Shown here: positions 14,248-22,351 of the stretch, one piece after another | How the letters are laid out: every line of letters begins with the position of its first letter | How positions within the stretch are numbered: position 1 is the first letter of the stretch | IMG/VR virus record: IMGVR_UViG_3300024264_000175 | Location: 1 to 23,387 of that record | Source of the DNA: a virus | DNA: 23,387 nt | Strand: one strand, 5' to 3' | Translations under genes and position numbers: made by a program | Notes under the pieces: model-generated | Database searches by the model: none | Told to the model about the DNA's origin: nothing | What the model saw: only the letters and a program-made list of their open reading frames with translations

Positions 14248-16062
14248 CTATTCAAGATAACTAATATTATCCTCTTTTGTAATTTCTATTTTCTCTAGTA
14301 ATGGGTGAGTCCAACCATGTGACACCATATAAGTATTTAGATTTTCTTCTTTTAATAATACTTCCACTACTTTTTCTTTTCCAACTTCATCTAAAGCTTG
14401 ATTTACTTCGTCAAGGAAAAGAACATTGATTTGACTTCTACTAATTGAAGTCATTAACTTTCTAATTGATACTAATGTTGCAATATTTACTCTAGCTAAC
14501 TCGCCGCTAGAAAGAGCAAGAATGTCAATAATATTGCCATTATCTGAGACTTCCACATTTAATTTATCGTTCTCCACTACAAAATTGATGGCGAATCTGC
14601 CATCGCTAAACTCTGCTAGATATTCGTTTGTAAGAATTTCTAACTCTTTTACTAAAGACTCTATTTTGTATGCCAGGAGTCCGTTTGTTGAGAAAGCTTT
14701 TTTAAGTGTTTCAAGTATCGCCAATTTGCTTTCTGCACTCTCAAGTCTAGACTGAGACTCGCTAAGGTCTGTCTCAAATTGGTCTGTTTGCTCTTGAATG
14801 ATTCCAATTCTCGTATTATGTCTTTCTCTTCTAGTATTCTCATCTATGACCTCTTGAAGAGACGACCTAACAGTGGTAATTTTTGCACGAAGTTCCGTAA
14901 TCTGTTGCTCGATTTCTTCGCCATTAATTGCTTGTTCTGGGAGCGAATAGTCGATAGACCTGTAGAGGTCCTCCCACTGCTTAATATCTTTCCTTGCTTG
15001 TTTATTAATCTCATTCTCTTTTCCTATTCTATCTGTCTTGGCCTGCTGATCTATCAACTTTTCCGTTATACTAATCAATTTAGTACTGTGTTTGTCTAAT
15101 TGACTTGTTACAAACTCTTTGTCTATCTGCTGACTACAGGTAGGACACTCAGCGTCTGTTTGTGTAGCTAGTTCTTTATATTTAGCTACCATACTCTCCT
15201 CATTTATAGACTCTACTTTAAGTGTTTGTACTTGTCCTAACTCCTCTATATAAGGCTGTTCTTTTGGAAACCTTTGTAAGTTATTTTTTGCTTTGTCAAG
15301 GTCTATAGTTTTTAAGCGTTCTTTGAGATTTTCATTCAGATTTATTTTTTTATTCTTTTCCGAGATATTTTCAAAGTCTACTTGTAAAGAACGTAAAGAT
15401 TGTTCGTCTTCTTCTGACATTTTTGGTAAAATTATTTTATCAAGTATGGAACTATCTTCGAGAATATTATCTTTTAACCATTTCTCAATTGTTGCAATTT
15501 TTGCATTCTCACTAGTAATTGTACTTGAAGCAACACGTACGGCCTCTTTAAATGTATCAAAGTACGCTACATAGTCATCTAACTTTAGCAAGTCAATTAA
15601 GAACTTTTTACGGTTCGTATCTGTTGCTGTTAAGAATTGTAATGAAGCGTTTGTGTTTTGGTACACTAATTGCGAAAACGTCTTAAAATCAATACCCAGT
15701 ATTTCCCCGAGTGTTTTGTAAGTGTTTGATGCTGTATGAGAACTTATATCCTCGCCATCTTTTGTTAACTTACATTTGAGGTTAGTACGCCTACTAACAT
15801 CAATACTATATAAGCTATCGTCGACAGTAAAGTCGAGACTAATATCATAACCCTGGTTAACATATCTGTTTGCTATATCTGCCTTTTTAACATTCTTGCT
15901 GTTCTTGTTAAATAATACTTCTTCCAATATCAAAGGTATGGAAGATTTACCTACGCCGTTTGTTCCGACTAGTTGTGTAAGTGTATCTCTGGAAAGGTCT
16001 AACTCGTTGCCTTCGCCATATGAGAAACAATTATCCCACTTCAACTTCTGAAGAATAATCAT
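14248..16062 (-). CDS. Recombination nuclease ATPase subunit, gp46/SbcC/Rad50-like
   Basis: The product is 604 residues. The SMC-like ATPase is split across a coiled coil. Walker A GTNGVGKS is at 33-40, the Q-loop region is near LVYQN (132-136), the zinc-hook C306-P-T-C309 is in the middle of the coiled coil, the ABC signature LSSGE is at 517-521 and Walker B VLFLDE at 547-552; VSHGW near 583 is the switch His region. With gp47 it forms the Mre11/Rad50-type complex that resects DNA ends for recombination-dependent replication. The length is close to T4 gp46 (about 560). The ATG (16062) overlaps the gp47 gene by 32 bases, so the subunits are probably translated in a fixed ratio. It is the last gene before the glutaredoxin promoter gap. 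Confidence 0.92.
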   Translation of the reverse strand: MIILQKLKWDNCFSYGEGNELDLSRDTLTQLVGTNGVGKSSIPLILEEVLFNKNSKNVKKADIANRYVNQGYDISLDFTVDDSLYSIDVSRRTNLKCKLTKDGEDISSHTASNTYKTLGEILGIDFKTFSQLVYQNTNASLQFLTATDTNRKKFLIDLLKLDDYVAYFDTFKEAVRVASSTITSENAKIATIEKWLKDNILEDSSILDKIILPKMSEEDEQSLRSLQVDFENISEKNKKINLNENLKERLKTIDLDKAKNNLQRFPKEQPYIEELGQVQTLKVESINEESMVAKYKELATQTDAECPTCSQQIDKEFVTSQLDKHSTKLISITEKLIDQQAKTDRIGKENEINKQARKDIKQWEDLYRSIDYSLPEQAINGEEIEQQITELRAKITTVRSSLQEVIDENTRRERHNTRIGIIQEQTDQFETDLSESQSRLESAESKLAILETLKKAFSTNGLLAYKIESLVKELEILTNEYLAEFSDGRFAINFVVENDKLNVEVSDNGNIIDILALSSGELARVNIATLVSIRKLMTSISRSQINVLFLDEVNQALDEVGKEKVVEVLLKEENLNTYMVSHGWTHPLLEKIEITKEDNISYLE

Positions 16063-16984
16063 TGAATACTCCTATAATGTTTTTTACTTTTTCATCGTCA
16101 AGAGACAATATCTCTTGCAAATACTTAATTAATTCGTCCGACATAGATAAGTCTCCAGTTAAATCTAGTCGTGCATCAACTTGTCTATTTACTACTTTCT
16201 TATCAAGAAGTTCTGAGTTTTTGACTTTGGCCAAATCCTGTATATCTCCTGTAACTTCGTAAATAGTGTGATGGAAGTCTGTTTGTTGCATACCCGCTGG
16301 GTCTTCAATAGTCTTTCTTAGTAACTGGGGCAAGTTAAATTCATGCCATGTCCAGTCCCAATTGTCGTCTATAATTAGATATCCAGTCTTAACTATATTT
16401 CTATGAAATGATGTAGTCATAGGGCTTCCAGGGTATACAATGTTTCGTTGAGTATTCTCGTGAGCATGTAAGTCTCCTGCAAAAACCGTCTTGAACTTAT
16501 CAAATCTTTCTAGTTCTACTTCGGGCATAACATGTGGCGGTATTTCTCCACGCACATGGGTAAATAGATAATCTGCATCTATATTTTCTATACTATTTTT
16601 TCTGTGTAAATCTGCGTAAGGCAGTATACACCAGTCGTCTTTATAGTATGTTTCTGTAACCACACTTACTAGTGGGTTAAGTTGATTGGTTACTCTCTTT
16701 AAGTTATCAAAGAAAGTCTGATTCTTTCTAGTGGCTTCGTGGTTGCCATCATAGATAATTGTCTCTACTGTTTGTCTTTTTACAAAGTCAAAGTACAGAG
16801 TAATCTCATCCATGGAAGGGACTCGGTCAAACAAGTCCCCACCAATGATATGAAGAGTTACGTCATGATTATCTACAGCTTCCTGTACTTGTTGAAAGAA
16901 TAACTCATAGCGAGAGCAAGCCCACGCTACAGGTACATTCTTCTGTCCAAGTTTAATATGCCAGTCTGCTGTATATAAAATCAT
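16031..16984 (-). CDS. Recombination nuclease subunit, gp47/SbcD/Mre11-like metallophosphoesterase
   Basis: The product is 317 residues. Calcineurin-type phosphoesterase motifs are complete: TADWH (D7, H9), GGDLFDR (D50), YDGNHE (N81, H82), FTHVRGE (H142) and GDLHAHE (H172, H174), binding two metal ions for DNA end cleavage. The C-terminal region after about residue 225 would be the capping and gp46-interacting part. It works with the neighbouring gp46-type ATPase. The ATG (16984) sits in an ATGA overlap with the ssDNA-binding protein gene and the 3' end overlaps gp46, so ssDNA-binding protein, gp47 and gp46 are one translational block. Confidence 0.92.
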   Translation of the reverse strand: MILYTADWHIKLGQKNVPVAWACSRYELFFQQVQEAVDNHDVTLHIIGGDLFDRVPSMDEITLYFDFVKRQTVETIIYDGNHEATRKNQTFFDNLKRVTNQLNPLVSVVTETYYKDDWCILPYADLHRKNSIENIDADYLFTHVRGEIPPHVMPEVELERFDKFKTVFAGDLHAHENTQRNIVYPGSPMTTSFHRNIVKTGYLIIDDNWDWTWHEFNLPQLLRKTIEDPAGMQQTDFHHTIYEVTGDIQDLAKVKNSELLDKKVVNRQVDARLDLTGDLSMSDELIKYLQEILSLDDEKVKNIIGVFNDYSSEVEVG

Positions 16985-17616
16985 GAAACGTCAAACTCGC
17001 TAGATATATCTTCTGATACTTCCCCGCCTTCTTGATTAGTGACTCTTCTAAGTAATTCTAACTGCGCATCTGCAGTAGGTCTTACAAGAATTTCATCCAT
17101 AGACTTAAGTCCTGAAGTCAATTCTTTTTCCCAGTCTTCCAATTCTCTCGGCTTACATTTTAAAACTGCTAGTTGATATTCTACGTTGAACACCTGTGGA
17201 CCAGTTTTCTTTCTTTTGAAATGAATGTCATAACCAGTAACTGGATCGGTTGGGTCTCCCAACTCTTCCATAGCTACTATAACTTGGTCGAATAACTTTC
17301 TTTTTAAATTAAGAACTTTTATAGATTTATCGGCGTAGTCGATGCACTGAACGGCATAACTCCATCCACATTTTAAATCAGGGTAAAAGTCTCGAACATG
17401 GTCATGTTCTACATTGTTAAAGGTTTCCGCATTTCTATCAAAAGATAGACACTCCATAGGAATGTTTTTACCGTTTTCCCCTTTAATCCAATACACATAT
17501 CTAGGTAATAGGTCACCCACCAGTCTTACATGATGGTCTTCTTTACCTGCGTAGTTATATGTTTCTATTTTATTTTTTTGGGCAGAGCCCTTTGTTGTAT
17601 TAAAGCCTATAGCCAT
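16981..17616 (-). CDS. Single-stranded DNA-binding protein, gp32-like
   Basis: The product is 211 residues. The segment IETYNYAGKEDHHVRLVGDL, then PRYVYWIKGENGKNIPMECLSFDRN, is characteristic of ssDNA-binding proteins of marine T4-like phages: a small beta-barrel with aromatic residues. The end is acidic (EGGEVSEDISSEFDVS), the usual tail through which phage ssDNA-binding proteins recruit partners. Four Cys are spread out with no clear zinc motif, unlike T4 gp32. The ATG (17616) has GGAG with 8-base spacing. It lies directly upstream of gp47/gp46 and downstream of a strong promoter, as expected for an abundant protein. The assignment rests on sequence resemblance remembered from related phages, the tail and the context. 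Confidence 0.75.
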   Translation of the reverse strand: MAIGFNTTKGSAQKNKIETYNYAGKEDHHVRLVGDLLPRYVYWIKGENGKNIPMECLSFDRNAETFNNVEHDHVRDFYPDLKCGWSYAVQCIDYADKSIKVLNLKRKLFDQVIVAMEELGDPTDPVTGYDIHFKRKKTGPQVFNVEYQLAVLKCKPRELEDWEKELTSGLKSMDEILVRPTADAQLELLRRVTNQEGGEVSEDISSEFDVS

Positions 17617-17618
17617 AA

Positions 17619-18011
17619 TTATTTCTCCATTGTCTCCTCAAACATAAAGGTAATCCGACCTTCCTTTATATCGAGCAGTCTGTTATTTTTTATAATTTCG
17701 TCTGATATCGGTGATAGCAGACATTCTAGTGTGGTGTCTTTAGTATTTACATAGTTGTGATAATTGCGAAAAGATGCGACACCTGCATACTCTGCAACTT
17801 CTCTATCACTAAATGTACGTCCAACTTCGAGTAAATCTTTCGGATTTAGAAGATATGACTCTCCGCCGAAGCGATGCTGATAAAACTCAAATGTTTTATC
17901 ATAGTAATTTTTTGGTTGAATCTTATAAGTAATTATACGAAGTATTTGTATTATCTTACCAATATCTCCTTTGCTTACTTTTATTATCTTATTCCAATTA
18001 AATAGTAACAT
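17619..18011 (-). CDS. Unassigned 130-aa protein upstream of the ssDNA-binding protein; start codon uncertain
   Basis: The product is 130 residues from ATG 18011. The most protein-like block is KTFEFYQHRFGGESYLLNPK followed by FSDREVAEYAGVASFRNYHN, which could be a small helical DNA-binding (HTH-like) unit with 'DREVAEYAGVAS' as its helix-turn-helix core; this is a guess by eye. No Cys pair or membrane segment. The ATG touches the -10 box of the promoter at 18012-18040, so transcripts from that promoter would begin about 4 bases inside the gene. There is no later ATG, GTG or TTG before the conserved-looking part, but a strong AAAGGAGAT lies in frame at 17964-17972. Either the ATG is used on read-through transcripts, or a non-standard start (ATT or ATA) is used. 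The stop is 2 bases before the ssDNA-binding protein ATG. Confidence 0.6.
   Translation of the reverse strand: MLLFNWNKIIKVSKGDIGKIIQILRIITYKIQPKNYYDKTFEFYQHRFGGESYLLNPKDLLEVGRTFSDREVAEYAGVASFRNYHNYVNTKDTTLECLLSPISDEIIKNNRLLDIKEGRITFMFEETMEK
17964..17972 (-). promoter_or_regulatory. Strong Shine-Dalgarno sequence inside the 130-aa gene with no standard start codon after it
   Basis: The minus strand reads AAAGGAGAT, near-perfect complement to the 16S rRNA 3' end. Following codons in the gene frame are ATT GGT AAG ATA ATA, with no ATG, GTG or TTG in that frame nearby. It may mark a non-AUG start for the 130-aa gene or be chance. Confidence 0.4.
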
Positions 18012-18040
18012 ATTATAACAAAAATTCCGACTTGTGTCAA
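18012..18040 (-). promoter_or_regulatory. Consensus sigma70-type promoter reading toward the ssDNA-binding protein, gp47 and gp46 genes
   Basis: The minus strand has TTGACA (18035-18040), a 17-base spacer and TATAAT (18012-18017), again with TG before the -10 (TGTTATAATAT). It matches the promoter at 14202-14230 in both boxes, the spacing, the base after the -35 and the TTTNTGTTATAATAT context. The expected start is near 18005. The -35 overlaps the TGA stop of the upstream glycosyltransferase gene. Confidence 0.85.
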
Positions 18041-18933
18041 GAACTATTTTCCTCTGGTCTATTATTACCTGATGTTTTAGTTCTTCTTAGCTCTTCTGCT
18101 GTTGTATGGTCTATACTAGCATGAACTCCTGCATTTGCCATTTCTATTAAATTTCCTTTATAGATATAACTTCCTGTATGAGTTAAGTTTATAAATGGAA
18201 GAGTATAAATATTAATACCTAACGTTCTAGCATTAGCACAAAACATATAATCTTCACTTAGATATCTATTTTCCTCATTAATTACACAATCGAAGAAAGC
18301 AGTTATTTGCTCAGAGCTTATACCTTCTCTTATATGGTCAGGAGTGTACTTTCTATCTGGCATTACTGCTTCCATTTCTTCAAACACACTTCTATGAATC
18401 ATCATAAAACCTGTACCTGCTTCTTTAATTTGTACTGGTTCGTACACTGGAACTTCATCATTCTCATATATGCCAGGAAGAGGATTAAATACCATATCTC
18501 CTGCTACCTGCTCTAAACCCGCTGGGTTGTTATCATATGCTCCTGACTTAGCGGCATGCAATACTTTCTCCCATGCTATAGCTTTTTTAGGGTACATTGC
18601 TGTAAGTATTCTATATTTCTCAGGCTGTTCTACCATTAAATGAAACATATATAATAAATCCTGGTCTTCCCATGATATATCACTATCAATAAATAATAAG
18701 TACTCAGAGTCTGACTTTAAAAAGTTTGCTACTGCATAGTTTCTAGCCCTTGTTATGAGACTTTCATTAAATAAATAGTATAATTGTAACTGTAATCCGT
18801 GTTTTGCAGCAGTACCAATAGTCTGTGCTAAACTTCTTGTATACATGCCATGACACATTCCGCCATACATAGGAGTTGCCAGAAATATCTTTGACCTTCT
18901 CATTTTTTCTATATTTAATTGTATTTCCTTCAT
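18037..18933 (-). CDS. GT-A glycosyltransferase (GT2/Anp1-like) within the replication operon
   Basis: The product is 298 residues. KIFLATPMYGGMCHGMY (15-31) is the first strand and donor loop. YLLFIDSDISW (78-88) holds the D83-S-D85 metal site. EAGTGFMMIHRSVFE (171-185) and YLSEDYMFCANARTLGI (224-240), with E227-D228, are the acceptor and catalytic segments, and LTHTGSYIYKGN follows. This pattern is common in phage-encoded GT-A enzymes of unknown acceptor. No membrane helix. The ATG (18933) is in an ATGA overlap with the helicase gene, so it is co-translated with DNA-processing proteins. That makes DNA (modified-base glycosylation) a possible acceptor besides virion or envelope glycans; the sequence alone does not decide. 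The C-terminus (NNRPEENSS) is polar and probably disordered. Confidence 0.7.
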   Translation of the reverse strand: MKEIQLNIEKMRRSKIFLATPMYGGMCHGMYTRSLAQTIGTAAKHGLQLQLYYLFNESLITRARNYAVANFLKSDSEYLLFIDSDISWEDQDLLYMFHLMVEQPEKYRILTAMYPKKAIAWEKVLHAAKSGAYDNNPAGLEQVAGDMVFNPLPGIYENDEVPVYEPVQIKEAGTGFMMIHRSVFEEMEAVMPDRKYTPDHIREGISSEQITAFFDCVINEENRYLSEDYMFCANARTLGINIYTLPFINLTHTGSYIYKGNLIEMANAGVHASIDHTTAEELRRTKTSGNNRPEENSS

Positions 18934-20213
18934 AGTATTTTTACCTCGTAATCTTGTTTTAAATAGTAACCCATTCTAGCGTTTGCTTGACGAGTTGCTG
19001 TTTTGCCTTTTAAATGTATATCCACAATAATAGGCTGTGGTTTGCCTTCTACTTTTCGTATAACTCTACCTACTAACTGTGTGAGTAAAGGTTCATTATT
19101 TACTGGTGTACCTAGTACTAAACAACTTAATTCATTTAGTGATATGCCTTCGGAGAAAATAGACTGTGTACCGAATAATATATTCTTTCCTTCTTGTTTT
19201 ATTAATTCCATTGTATCTTCTCTTTCTTTGAAATCCATATCTCCTGTAATTGATACTGCATTATCCCCTACTAATCTAGCACATGCTTTTAGAAACATTA
19301 CTCTATCAGAAACAACCAATACGTTATGTCCTAAAGCTGCATACTTAGAGGCTATCATTGCAACACTATGTACATACTCTTCTTTGTATGCTAAGTCATT
19401 GATTCTTTCTGCCCATGGTGTAAATGAACCATCTAGAAATCTAATATCTGATTTGATTATATGTATACAGGGAATAAGATAATTTTCTTTAGGCGGTTTA
19501 AAAACATTATGTCCAAAGTAGTCTCTAAAAACTACATGCCTTCCATCTTTTCTCTCTAATGTTCCTGTCAACCCTACCTTATATCTAGAAGGCATTTCAT
19601 CTATAATTCTAGTAAAAGTAGGACTACTAACATGATGCATTTCATCTAAAATCAGTGTTCCGAATTCTTGTTTTATGTCGTCCATTTTTCGGTATAAACT
19701 CTGAATATTCCCAATAACTATAGGAGCGTCAATATTAAAGTCTCCACTACCTATTCTGCCTGGTTTAATTCCAAAGCATTTTTCTACTTCTTTTTCCCAC
19801 TGATTACGCAAGTTAGTAGTATGAGTAACAACTAATGTTTTCTGACCAAGCTTCGCTGCGATAGCTAAACCTGTAAATGTCTTTCCCCAACTTACCCAAG
19901 CGTTAACTATTGCGTTGTCTTCAATCTCATCATAAACCCTCTTTTGGCTTGGTCGTAAATCAAACTTAAATTTTGCATGTTCTATAGGCGAGGTAACTCT
20001 CTTATCGATTATTTCGTAATCATCTGGTATTAAATCTATTCTTCCCATAGGTATAGAAATCAAACCTTCTTTTATAAAACGAATTGTTTTAAAAACTAAA
20101 GGAGGGTCAGAAGGTATACGTGGAGCAATAGTATAAGTCAACTCTTTTTCGATAGAATTATGTAACTCTTTAGTTACACTCATATATATTCTGTTACTTA
20201 GAACTGCTTTCAT
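18930..20213 (-). CDS. UvsW-like superfamily 2 DNA helicase
   Basis: The product is 427 residues. Helicase motifs in order: Q-like LRPSQKRVYDEI (86-97), a non-standard motif I NAWVSWGKT (104-112) in place of GxGKT, TLVVTHTTNL (motif Ia), LDEMHH (189-194, motif II), VGLTGTLERKDGR (motif III region), VVSDRV (motif IV), FGTQSIFSEGIS (motif V) and QLVGRVIRK (379-387, motif VI, R383 and R386). T4 UvsW, which branch-migrates and rewinds recombination intermediates, also has an atypical motif I, so this is probably still an ATPase. ATG 20213 overlaps the cytidylyltransferase gene by 20 bases. The role fits the gp46/47 and ssDNA-binding protein genes just downstream. Confidence 0.85.
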   Translation of the reverse strand: MKAVLSNRIYMSVTKELHNSIEKELTYTIAPRIPSDPPLVFKTIRFIKEGLISIPMGRIDLIPDDYEIIDKRVTSPIEHAKFKFDLRPSQKRVYDEIEDNAIVNAWVSWGKTFTGLAIAAKLGQKTLVVTHTTNLRNQWEKEVEKCFGIKPGRIGSGDFNIDAPIVIGNIQSLYRKMDDIKQEFGTLILDEMHHVSSPTFTRIIDEMPSRYKVGLTGTLERKDGRHVVFRDYFGHNVFKPPKENYLIPCIHIIKSDIRFLDGSFTPWAERINDLAYKEEYVHSVAMIASKYAALGHNVLVVSDRVMFLKACARLVGDNAVSITGDMDFKEREDTMELIKQEGKNILFGTQSIFSEGISLNELSCLVLGTPVNNEPLLTQLVGRVIRKVEGKPQPIIVDIHLKGKTATRQANARMGYYLKQDYEVKIL

Positions 20214-20610
20214 TTATCTTGTTCCTCAAACTCGTACTAGAAAAAGAATGAGCTCTACTAGTGTAAAAAATCTCATGTAATCCTTTTCCTGTAAAATGTT
20301 TGTCTGTCCAATCTTCTCCAACAAATCGAAGGTGTATTGGTGTTGCTTCTAGTAAATCTAAAAGACTTTGTTCTGTATCATAGGGTATAATCTCGTCAAT
20401 ATACTTTACTGCTCTTAGCTGTATATATCTTTCAAACACTGATTGTACAGGTTGATTCTTCTCTTGTCTATCAATACTGGGGTCTGTTTGTAGTCCTACT
20501 ATTAAATGAGTACAGTTATCCTTTGCTTCTTTGAGCATTACTATATGCCCTGCATGTAGCAAATCAAATGCTCCACAAGTAAATCCTATTGTTTTGTCCA
20601 TTTTCGCCAT
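20194..20610 (-). CDS. HxGH nucleotidyltransferase, glycerol-3-phosphate/sugar cytidylyltransferase-like
   Basis: The product is 138 residues, the usual size for TagD/RfaE-C-type enzymes. GFTCGAFDLLHAGHI (9-23) contains H19-x-G-H22, the phosphate-binding signature, and SSTSLR (124-129) matches the ISSTxxR motif that holds the triphosphate. R61 in ERYIQLRAV corresponds to the conserved mid-protein Arg. The family joins CTP (or ATP) to a phosphorylated alcohol or sugar, making CDP-glycerol, CDP-ethanolamine or ADP-heptose-type donors. The substrate cannot be told here. It overlaps the asparagine synthase-like gene upstream and the helicase downstream, and may supply an activated donor to the glycosyltransferases. 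A second ATG at residue 4 (20601) would give a shorter overlap. Confidence 0.8.
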   Translation of the reverse strand: MAKMDKTIGFTCGAFDLLHAGHIVMLKEAKDNCTHLIVGLQTDPSIDRQEKNQPVQSVFERYIQLRAVKYIDEIIPYDTEQSLLDLLEATPIHLRFVGEDWTDKHFTGKGLHEIFYTSRAHSFSSTSLRNKINESSSK

Positions 20611-22100
20611 ATTTTTTGATTGTGTATTTGATTCATCTCAGAGTTGTTATCCCAAGGACTAGACCATCCACATTTTTTCTTTCTATCTTGTATATGTTTA
20701 GGTATATAATCTTTCATTATTACTCTTAGTAAGTACTTATAAGTGCCTGTAGCGTAGTCTTTATGTAGTTTCATTTTAGTTTTTCCCTCAAATTCATACA
20801 CATATCTAGCAAATTCTTGAGTCAAAAATACAGGTCTACTTTCCATACCAAATAACCCGCAAGTCTGGTCAGCGGCTAAAACATTATTTTCACTTGTTAT
20901 CATTAAGTCCATAAATAAAGTAGAATTGAATCCGTCTTTATCTCCTTTAAATATTTCTTTACGAACCCAAGACTGATTCTCACAAAAGCCTTTCATCCAT
21001 TTAGCATTGTACCCTTTTGTAAATCTTTTGGAGTGATGTTGATACCCACTAAAAAACTCGTCTGCACTATCCCCTGTCAGTACAACTTTACATCCATCTT
21101 CAGATGCTGCTTTTGCAAGTGCATATCTAGGAGCTCTTCTATTATTATCATTCCATAGATAATTATTTTTCTCCATCCATGCTCTGCCGTACTCATCTCT
21201 TTGTTTTCTAGTTAGAGTTACTACTTTGTAAGGAACATTCCACTCTTTACAAGTCTTTATTGCAAGAGCGGCTTCATTGGCAAATATATCTTGTCTAAAC
21301 TCTACTCCTTTTTCCTCTGAATATGCACAAATATATGCGGTTAAGTCTAGCCCCATATCTTTAACTACACCCAAAGCACAGGTACTGTCTAGTCCTCCAC
21401 TTAAAAATATAGCTGTTTTTTGTTTATTTTTTGCTACTTTTCGTATTCCCTTTACAAGTTCATGTTTAAACTGTTCCTCTACAAAGGGATTATTTTTTAC
21501 TCTATATCCTGACCATAAATTATCACCTCTTTTTAATACACATTTCTTTGTGTCATAATGATAAAGCTGCCCTGGTTCTACTTTTCTTATACCCTTGAAA
21601 GGTGAGTCTGAACCTGACCAAATAGGATTAGATAAAAACTTTTTATTAAGTTCTTCAGGTTCTGCACCAACAAAACTAGCAAGACTTGTACTTACTGATA
21701 TTCCTCCATTGTCGCTTTTTATCCATAAAGGTTTTGCCCCAAAATGGTCTCTAACAATGTCACATATGCCTGTCTTGTAGTCCATAAAACAAAAAGAACC
21801 ATGCCAATTTCCGAACTCTATAAACTTGAAACCATACTTCTCGTAGCCTTCAGCTAGGAATTTAGTATCGTTGGGTATATTAGAGTCATACATTTCTCCA
21901 TTGAATACCATTATGTTGCCCTTCTTAGTTATATAAGGTTGTACCTCATTTTCTCCTGATATGTCTAATAGTACATGCGCAAAAGTTAAATCGTGCATAT
22001 ACCTTATAGTTTCACCACGAGCATCGGGACCTCTAAATCTCTGTGCGTCAATGTATTTATCAGCTAAATTGTTTTCAGTTGTTACAACAAAACCGCACAT
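20586..22100 (-). CDS. Glutamine-hydrolysing asparagine synthase-like amidotransferase
   Basis: The product is 504 residues from ATG 22100. I chose this start because it places the catalytic Cys at residue 2 (MCGFVVTT), as class II glutamine amidotransferases require after Met removal. GGAG lies 9 bases upstream, and the codon overlaps the preceding stop as TAATG; the frame is open farther upstream but that extension is not homologous-looking. RGPDARG (23-29) and FNGEMYD (66-72) belong to the glutaminase domain. SGGLDS (234-239) is the ATP-pyrophosphatase loop, and LTGDSADEFFSGY follows. The complete motif set implies an active enzyme that amidates a carboxylate. Its substrate may be Asp, but phage and polysaccharide-locus members often act on sugars or unknown acids. 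The next gene is a cytidylyltransferase, supporting a biosynthetic role beyond Asn supply (inference). Confidence 0.88.
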   Translation of the reverse strand: MCGFVVTTENNLADKYIDAQRFRGPDARGETIRYMHDLTFAHVLLDISGENEVQPYITKKGNIMVFNGEMYDSNIPNDTKFLAEGYEKYGFKFIEFGNWHGSFCFMDYKTGICDIVRDHFGAKPLWIKSDNGGISVSTSLASFVGAEPEELNKKFLSNPIWSGSDSPFKGIRKVEPGQLYHYDTKKCVLKRGDNLWSGYRVKNNPFVEEQFKHELVKGIRKVAKNKQKTAIFLSGGLDSTCALGVVKDMGLDLTAYICAYSEEKGVEFRQDIFANEAALAIKTCKEWNVPYKVVTLTRKQRDEYGRAWMEKNNYLWNDNNRRAPRYALAKAASEDGCKVVLTGDSADEFFSGYQHHSKRFTKGYNAKWMKGFCENQSWVRKEIFKGDKDGFNSTLFMDLMITSENNVLAADQTCGLFGMESRPVFLTQEFARYVYEFEGKTKMKLHKDYATGTYKYLLRVIMKDYIPKHIQDRKKKCGWSSPWDNNSEMNQIHNQKIWRKWTKQ

Positions 22101-22351
22101 TAATACTTTCTCCAGTCTATAATTGTATCTTCTCTTATGTCTGCCCATTTGCAAAATTCAACATCAAACATAAGTATTCTACCACCTAGTTTGTCTCCGT
22201 CATTTAATGCACGTGCATCCATACCTCTAGTATTTTCAGGTACTAAAGTCATCTCTCTTTCTTTTGTTTCTCCTGTTCTTAAGTCTTCATACTGTACTAG
22301 TACTATTCCTTCTTCCAGTGCTTTTACCATTTTGTCTAAATCTTGCGCCAT
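22100..22351 (-). CDS. Small 83-aa protein, possible DUF2693/SH3-like fold
   Basis: The product is 83 residues. LEEGIVLVQYEDLRTGETKEREMTLVPEN followed by RILMFDVEFCKWADIREDTIIDW reads as five to six beta strands. It resembles the small SH3-like phage family DUF2693, in which a 'xFxKxxGexRxMxxTLxP' segment precedes a 'VWDxexxxWRxfRxdsI' segment. The function of that family is unknown. The ATG (22351) overlaps the upstream gene by 16 bases and the stop overlaps the amidotransferase start by one. The family call is tentative. Confidence 0.55.
   Translation of the reverse strand: MAQDLDKMVKALEEGIVLVQYEDLRTGETKEREMTLVPENTRGMDARALNDGDKLGGRILMFDVEFCKWADIREDTIIDWRKY

Noticed and set aside
20586-22154. 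Longer asparagine synthase start with 18 extra residues
   Set aside because: It begins at TTG, has a basic non-conserved leader, and would bury the nucleophilic Cys that must be at residue 2.
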